From Ephydatia muelleri (taxonomy: Eukaryota > Porifera > Demospongiae > Spongillida > Spongillidae): a DNA stretch of 64,000 bases. The notes under the pieces were generated by a model, which saw only the letters and a list, made by a program, of their open reading frames with translations, had not been told where the DNA came from and searched no databases. The stretch lies in the NCBI GenBank assembly GCA_013339895.1, contig JABACO010000024.1, positions 4,335,298-4,399,297 on the forward strand, read 5' to 3'. The translations under genes and the position numbers were made by a program. Positions 57,929 to 64,000 of the stretch are shown here, piece by piece (position 1 is the stretch's first letter; every line of letters begins with the position of its first letter).

Positions 57929-58350
57929 CTATGGAGCTCATGTGGTTGAGGAGGGTGTGGTTATCCTCTGCCCCCAGGAGGGAGCTGGGGAACACCACAG
58001 TGTGGAAGGGAACATTGACCTTGGCCATGAACTGGTCCCCCCCCCTCTTGGAACAGACCATTTTCTTATCTGTTAGCATGTGCAAGGTCACTAAATAAAC
58101 AACAGACTTGTGTTGAGACAACAGTGGTCACATGTCAGTGCAAATGTCCCACAATGTTTTTTTTTTTTCATCTACCCAAGACTTCCTTATTTCGGCATGC
58201 ATACTGACAGGCCACATAGCCCTGAAATTCTCTGGTGATGACCACTATCAGCTTCGTGTGTTGTCTTGCAAAGACATGGCTGGAACCACTCCCAGGAAGC
58301 TGTTCTTAATGAACATCAACACTCTAGGAGGGAGGAGAGAGGTAGGGATG
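57929..58350 (-). pseudogene. MARS1: MetRS third exon set (LMFIKNSF region and VQLYQF copy), - copy
   Basis: 57929-58040 is the reverse complement of the exon at 46372 (GTTCATGGCCAAGG, then the HTVVF-type part), with changes and a C run replacing the YQF start. 58200-58345 corresponds to 45080-45200 (LMFIKNSF region), where an A-rich insertion and base changes break the frame. Mirrored position relative to the left arm. Confidence 0.6.
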
Positions 58351-58663
58351 AACTGATTGCACAATGTCTCCAAAGCAATGTCCCATCACATACCATATGA
58401 CAACAAATGCAGGTAGATACATGGAAGTAAATACAACACCTCTACCAAATTATATCATACCTTGAAGATAAAATTGTTTTAACACTTTCCAAAAGTGCCA
58501 ACAAATTCTGCACTAAGCATCCTCCTGCATGTGATACATTACCACAATGGGACAGGATGCTATCAGTAATCTGAAAGACAGCACACATGTGATCATTTCT
58601 GACACTGTTATTGCAAACAACACACATTCATAATACAGAAATATTGGCACATACACACCCACA

Positions 58664-58703
<40 letters not shown>

Positions 58704-58710
58704 GAAGAGG

Positions 58711-58832
58711 CTCCACCCACCTGGGACTCAATGGAGACATGTCTGCTGGAATGTTGGATTCCTTGGCATTGTCCCCAAACACACCCACACCCCTGCTCTT
58801 GAAGAACTTCCGCTCCTCATAGTTCAGGTACT
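58711..58832 (-). CDS. MARS1: MetRS KMSKS-type exon (- copy), motif altered
   Basis: Acceptor CCATTCAG (read on minus). Encodes [20 protein letters not shown] then [12 protein letters not shown]. The KFSKS signature reads KFFKS here, and G before it is R. The [12 protein letters not shown] part is closer to the family than the + copy. The Ser lost from the motif is normally conserved, so activity would be doubtful. The open frame continues through [10 protein letters not shown] towards the CA repeat. Confidence 0.75.
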
Positions 58833-58949
58833 CTGAATGGCATGGGAGGAGGGAATGTGGAGCAAGTGAGGGGGAGGGGTGGGAGGAGGGTAGTATATAG
58901 AAACTTTAGCATCTGTCTGGAAAAGCATAGGTGTGTGGACTGCTAGCTC

Positions 58950-59285
58950 ATGCGGTTATCCTCTGCCCCCAGGAGGAAGCTGGGAACACCACCGTGTGGA
59001 AGGGAACATTGTCCTTGGCCATGAACTGGTACAACTGGACCTGAGAGGGGGTGGGGAGGGGGAGGAGTTAATAAATAAAGGATACATGACACCCATGTGT
59101 CAGTAAGAGACTGTCATATTAGAGTTAGAAAAACACACTATTAACATGTAAAATAACACAAAATTCATGGACACTAGGGCATCATGCATGTGTAGGTCAC
59201 ATGAGTGTCACATGATCTCACACGTTCAGGATTCTTTCACCACTTTTCCCACTCTTTGGTGTAGCAGGCTGTGATGGACAAGTAG
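58950..59285 (-). pseudogene. MARS1: Second set of MetRS core exons (- copy)
   Basis: 59222-59285 repeats YLSITA...KEW (with one change giving a variant of KWWKNPE), and about 58950-59041 repeats [19 protein letters not shown] without the TAG of the left arm. The end PASSWGQRI is frame-shifted as in the left arm, so that lesion predates the inverted duplication while the TAG is newer. Confidence 0.75.
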
Positions 59286-61661
59286 CTGCACGTGTGTGAG
59301 TGTGTGTGCTAGCTTTGCTAGAATGTGAGGGTTAAGAGATTTGAGCAGACCACATGCACCTGGTCTACTCAAATCTCTTAACCCCTCACACTCTAGCAAA
59401 GCTACAGGGCACTGTTTATCGCTCCAGTTGCTTAACTCCTCACTTCTAATCAAAGGTGATCAGAATAAATATTACCAACACATGACTCACGTGACGGAGC
59501 CACGCCCATATCAATACACCCTCCTTGGTAGAGGAGTGTGAGTTTTGAACACACACACTCAAAAAGCACACCAGCCTTACAGGCATTACATATGGCTAAG
59601 AGATTTAACCCATTCTTGCCGACCACACACACTGACCATACGGATGGTATCATAGCATCAGCTAAAGAGATTCTTCCTAATGGTACAGACTACACTCTGG
59701 CAATAGAGCTGGATTGTGTGAATGTGTATGTGCGAAGACGCTGGTGTGGGTGTGCGTGCTCCCGCGCACGCATTGAGCATATCAAGTGCGATACGATATT
59801 AAGATGTAGCAACGGACCGCTATAGAGTGCAAAGCTGTAACTTACACAGTCGCTGATAAACGGGTACATACGTCCGGTCGGCAGACGACACGCTCCTCCC
59901 ACAGGCACGCACACCAGCACCAAATAATTCAATACACTGTCAATAATAAATAATTCTATACGAGCATTTATTCCATTCGTGTATTGTCTGTTATATCTTG
60001 TCTTTATACCATAAAATTGAATGGATTGCACTAACAATTAAGGGCGCGCCATTCAATTGTTAATTGTTAATTGCTTAAAGGGACGCAATGGCCAAAGCAA
60101 TATATATTGATGTTGATTCTGCTACTCACAAGATGAAAGAAAACGATGTATTATTCAATGCTTACACAAATAATAATATTATACACGTGTTGAGAAACAA
60201 TCAAATACTTGACAAATACTTGACATGAATGTTAAATTGTACAGACGTCTATGCAATTTCTAGACATGAAGGATAAAAAAACCATTTAGAATTCCGAGAA
60301 AAATAAACAATTTCACAACTATAATTTAGTGATCGAAGCACAATGTGAGGTGATCGTTCAGGATCGCATCATGAATCTCTTGCACTCTCTCCCTACGACT
60401 AAGCATGTTTTTCGGTAACTGTGTATCGACTGCTATGAAATATTATCTTTCCTCTCAGCATAATGATTAGTACCAATCAAGTATTGAATGCGGTAGTTTG
60501 TCACCTTTTTGAGATCCCAATAAATAGAAAATCATTAATTGGTTGTTGTACTTGTGATGCAGAACAAATGAAGTTGCGAACCAGAATTACCATTTCACCA
60601 TTTCGCTATCCATTGAACGAGAATTTAAAAAATAAAGCACATTGAGTCAAATCTGACTTGTGCAAATTTGTTGCATCCATTTTCGGCAGGTATTCACTGT
60701 GTGGGAGGTTGACGATATACAATCTGACCAGGAAGCTGCACCGCTTGCAGTTGATCAGCTACAGCAAGATTAACTTCTCCAATGGCATGGCATTATGATT
60801 AAACTTTATGCAATTACGGATATTCGCAACTAATGTTTGATAAATATTAGGAGCTTCTTCAATCTCCTTTGATGCTTCAATATTGATATTGTCCCAACTG
60901 CCACAAAACGGAGAAGCTAAAAGCAATGAAAAAGGTGAAGTTGCCTTCTCCGACAAGTAAAACATCATTGGGTCATTCGCGATTGACTCTTGCACACATC
61001 CATCCTGCAGTATGTAGTTCTCTCTTACATTGTCGCCAACATTCACTTTTGTCTGTGCACAACTATTACTATTGTGATGAGAAAGAAGCTAAGAATTTAT
61101 ACAACATATCCTGACCACCACATCTTGTCACATGCAGCTGTGGTGACATAAACCTTGCAGATCATGGATCATTATACCACCACGCCTCCTCCCTCCCTCA
61201 CCTACCTCTCTTCCATCACCCACCTCTCCCTCCCCTCACCCACCCTCCCTCCCCGCACCCAACTCTCCCTCCCCTCACCTATCTCCTCTTCTCACCACTT
61301 CCTCCCTCCCCTCACTCACCTCCTCCCTTCCCTCACACACCCTCTCGCTCCCTCACACACCTCCTCCCTCCCCTCACACACCCTCTCCCTCCCCTCACAC
61401 ACCTCCTCCCCCCTCACCCACTTCTCTCATCTTCTCCTCGCCCTTGACTACCTCCTGACCAACACCACTTAGGTGCTTGGGCAAGAGAGAGGGTACAAGA
61501 TGGCTTCATTGGGTGTGTTGTGTAGTAAATTAATGCAACCCTTTTACCAGGTCAACACATGTGCATCCAGATTTGTTGATGTGTTAACTCCATATGGATA
61601 CATAATTACATGTACTTGTATAGGCCAGCACAGATGTTCCCCCTCCTCCCCAGGCCCTCAC
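59286..61661. other. Intronic block of right arm, with repeats
   Basis: Reverse complement of 41951-44166: the TAGCTTTGCTAGAG pair near 59306/59390, the GGCGCGCC site at 60043-60050, the interspersed repeat (about 60500-61020) and the C-rich minisatellite (61190-61432). A 95-codon minus frame (60759-61046) inside the interspersed repeat has no known motif. Confidence 0.6.
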
Positions 61662-61985
61662 CTGTGGAGCTCATGTGGAGGAGGGTGTGGTAATCCTCTA
61701 CCCCAGGGAGGGAGCTGGAGAACACCACCGTGTGGAAGGGAACATTGTCCTTGGCCATGAATTGGTACAACTGGACCTGCAAATGGAGGGATGAAATAAA
61801 GGATACATGACATAGTCAGGGGACTGTCACATTAGAGTTAACAAACAAAATAGACACTGTTTGAAATAACATGAACACTTGTCATGCATGTGTAGGTCAC
61901 ATGTAAGTCACATGATCTCACATGTTCAGGATTCTTCCACCACTTTTCCCACTCTTTGGTGTAGCAGGCTGTGATGGACAAGTAG
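61662..61985 (-). CDS. MARS1: MetRS core exons YLSITA and VQLYQF (first set, - copy)
   Basis: 61922-61985 (64 bases) and 61662-61776 (115 bases) equal the lengths and phases of 41669-41732 and 41836-41950 and keep the splice signals. Encodes [20 protein letters not shown] and [19 protein letters not shown]. Intact. Confidence 0.85.
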
Positions 61986-62407
61986 CTGCATGTGTGTGGA
62001 ATAGGTGATATTATTCAGGATCAGGACTCTGATGAAGTGTGTACATTACCGCTCACCCACAGTTTACACCCATGTTGGTGGGACTTGCTCACAAGTCACT
62101 CGAGTATGCCTAATTATCTTTGTACAGTTAGTAATATGGATTATTATGTGTTCAATTAGTGTATCGTATACAAAGGTTCAAGTAGCTATTAGTGAGGATT
62201 GGGTGAATGACACACAAAGGATAATTTCATTTTAGCAAGCATACACAAGCGACTTGCTCCCAACTTGCATGTCACATGCATGCAAGAGTAAACTTGTGAG
62301 TGAGTGGTACTGTACATTGCACAATACTACATGTAAGCAAATGACCATATAAGGATACTACACTGAGTGAAGGGACAAGAGGTGAGGGGAAGGACATGAG
62401 GTCTCAC

Positions 62408-62564
62408 CCAATTGGAGCATCAAACCAGACGTAGAACACCTTATCAGTGTATCCTTCCAGAGGTACAGGTGTGCCCCACTTGAGGTCTCTACTGATACAT
62501 CGTGGCTTCAGACCATCCCTGATCCAGGAACTGGTGATCTGGATGGCATTGGAAGACCAAACCC
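62408..62564 (-). CDS. MARS1: MetRS core exon (- copy)
   Basis: 157 bases as in the + copy, same borders. Encodes [37 protein letters not shown] and [11 protein letters not shown], with Thr for Ala in GYTDK. Intact. Confidence 0.9.
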
Positions 62565-62668
62565 CTGGGAGGGTGCAGGAAGTAAGGTGAGGGGGAGAAG
62601 ATGAGGAAGCAGGAGATCACACAATAGTATGGTATGTGCACAATACATCATTGTATTTATTACTATAG

Positions 62669-62984
62669 AATAAATCTAAAATTCACAAATGGCAGAACAC
62701 TAAGTCATTTTACCAAAAGAAGTAGCAGTAGACGTGCTCTAACTGCCAGACCTTCTTCCACTTGACTATGCATGCTAGGATTCAGTATAACAGACACTCC
62801 TGTGATTGAACACATCAATATTGCTAAATAAATCTAAAATTCACAAATGGCAGAACACTAAGTCATTTTACCAAAAGAAGTAGCAGTAGACGTGCTCTAA
62901 CTGCCAGACCTTCTTCCACTTGACTATGCATGCTAGGATTCAGTATAACAGACACTCCTGTGATTGAACACATCAATATTGCTG
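62669..62984. repeat. 158-bp tandem duplication, right arm only
   Basis: Two adjacent near-identical units beginning AATAAATCTAAAATTCAC (62669 and 62827). The left arm has one unit (about 40830-40990). Confidence 0.9.
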
Positions 62985-63235
62985 TGTTCATCTGCAATCA
63001 CCAGGTATGCAACAATTAGTATTCCACACGTAGAGCTACCAAAACAGATTTTATTTTAAACCATTTACTCTATAATCATAGGATTTGGATTGTCATCAAC
63101 ATGTATCATAGTTTGCAAGATTGCTGAGAAACTAGTTTGCCTCAAAATAATAATAACCTCATGTTCTTGGTAGAAGGATGTACAGGCTCAGCATACACAG
63201 CGTGTGTGAGTGCATAACTCCCCAGTGTCCCTTAC

Positions 63236-63465
63236 CCTCTGATGATGACCTCTGGAACCACTGATCCACTGATGAGGACAGCTGCAGGGGAAGAGGTGAC
63301 CTCTGCTACCACTCTCCAGCTAGGACTGACCTTGGCTAAGTCCAGAAACAGGTGATTGGACGATTCAACCTTTGGCTGATTGGAGCATATCTTGCAACGT
63401 GGTGACTTGAGTTCAATGGCATTAATGAGATTCCCACACTTGTCACATTGGTCACCTCTGGCATC
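63236..63465 (-). CDS. MARS1: MetRS zinc-binding exon plus mini-exon (- copy)
   Basis: 63331-63465 encodes [28 protein letters not shown] and HLFLDLAK, ending AAG/GTCAGT. A 49-base intron ending CCCCTGCAG follows, then the 46-base mini-exon 63236-63281 ([15 protein letters not shown]). The intron is shorter than the 58 bases of the + copy. Intact; upstream exons lie beyond the window. Confidence 0.8.
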
Positions 63466-64000
63466 CTGATAGGGGTGTGGGGGTGTGAAAGGTGAGCAAA
63501 GGAGAGGGGTGGGGTGGTGTGGCGATGCAAGAATGGTTCAATGTGATGTCATGGGTGCTATAACCATGGCAACTCACTTCACAGGCACATACAGGACAAA
63601 TTCAACAAAATGGTCAGCAAGGAACCTAATTTACATACACAGACAATTGGGAGCACTAATAAGAACATGCATGCTGTACACGTAACACCACAGTATGAAC
63701 AAGGCAACTTGACACACACATGTGTGAGTAAAGTTGGGTACTTGGACTGAAACACTGGTCATTTGCATTGGCAACTATAAGGCAACTATGTTTTATTTGT
63801 TGTCAGTGTTTTTACGTGTTTATATCTTACACACGCTTGGATGATGCTTATCATTTTCAGCTTCGTAGTCTACTTTCAAAATAGTCACTTTCTGACAGTC
63901 TCTATAGCATGAATCTCAATATATAGCTGGTTCATTGCTCTAACATGTGAGTTATATCTATTGAGAACCAGCTATAACGTCATGTAATGTAGTGTCATTC
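63466..64000. other. Intron of MetRS - copy, to window edge
   Basis: Reverse complement of about 39925-40466. No exon recognised, in agreement with the left arm, where the FLADRxVEG-type piece is also not found. Confidence 0.6.

Larger units (their letters stand above)
56833..64000. repeat. Right arm of large inverted duplication
   Basis: Reverse complement of about 39925-47555, running off the right window edge. It is about 0.5 kb shorter than the left arm over the same landmarks. Arm-specific changes include a 158-base tandem duplication (62669-62984) and shorter simple repeats. Confidence 0.9.

Overview
This is animal nuclear DNA: genes are split into small exons with GT/AG borders and many short introns, about 60% A+T, packed with transposons, foldback elements, micro- and minisatellites and recent duplications. 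Tandem death-domain exons, TIR-domain exons, a degenerate integrase/Ulp1/PHD transposon and a pogo/Tigger element suggest an early-branching invertebrate. A demosponge is my best guess from gene content and style, but nothing in the window proves it.

Layout. (1) 1-25 kb: a segmental duplication with about 16 kb spacing. Copy A (1-6.6 kb, open at the left window edge) and copy B (15.98-23.1 kb) are mostly non-coding and each holds one possible chromodomain-like ORF. Around and between them lies a multi-death-domain gene on the + strand (7278-25059). Its exons all meet at phase 1, and its 294-bp death-domain exon occurs three times (8.0, 10.2 and 24.2 kb). The first two copies sit in a 2.15-kb tandem duplication that also carries a truncated Ty3/gypsy element. 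At 13.9-14.85 kb is an open frame with a cysteine-rich (CXC-like) region, a Ulp1-type cysteine protease and a PHD finger. (2) 25-32 kb: a composite foldback element (26.1-27.1 kb); a decayed minus-strand transposon gene reading integrase zinc-binding region, integrase core, GPY motif, Ulp1 C-terminus, PHD finger (29.3-27.4 kb); a 130-bp-arm hairpin element (30.8-31.1 kb); and a 15-bp satellite (31.4-32.1 kb). (3) 32.96-36.82 kb: a complete pogo/Tigger-like transposon with TA target duplication, 739-bp terminal inverted repeats and a transposase broken by two frameshifts.

(4) 37.1-64.0 kb: cytoplasmic methionyl-tRNA synthetase (MetRS). A + strand copy (37.2-46.5 kb) shows the GST-C-like region, a damaged HIGH-motif exon, the zinc-binding exon, core exons and the KMSKS-type exon. 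A second, inverted copy is on the - strand (57.9 kb to the right edge). Together they form a large inverted duplication (left arm about 39.9-47.56 kb, right arm 56.83-64.0 kb), tail to tail around a 9-kb spacer. In both arms the core exon before the KMSKS exon is present three times in mirrored order. The + copy has a frameshift, an altered HIGH motif and two in-frame stops, so it looks pseudogenic; the - copy is more intact in the window but has an altered KMSKS motif. (5) The spacer (47.6-56.8 kb) holds a G-rich minisatellite, twenty copies of a 33-bp repeat, the C-terminal exon of a TIR domain (49.9 kb), a minus-strand gene with fibronectin type III sequence (53.4-54.6 kb), and the N-terminal part of a TIR domain (55.4 kb).

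The functional genes seen (death domain, TIR, FN3, MetRS) do not form a pathway that the sequence demonstrates. The dominant theme is repeated duplication and transposon-driven reshuffling. No RNA gene or CRISPR array was found.
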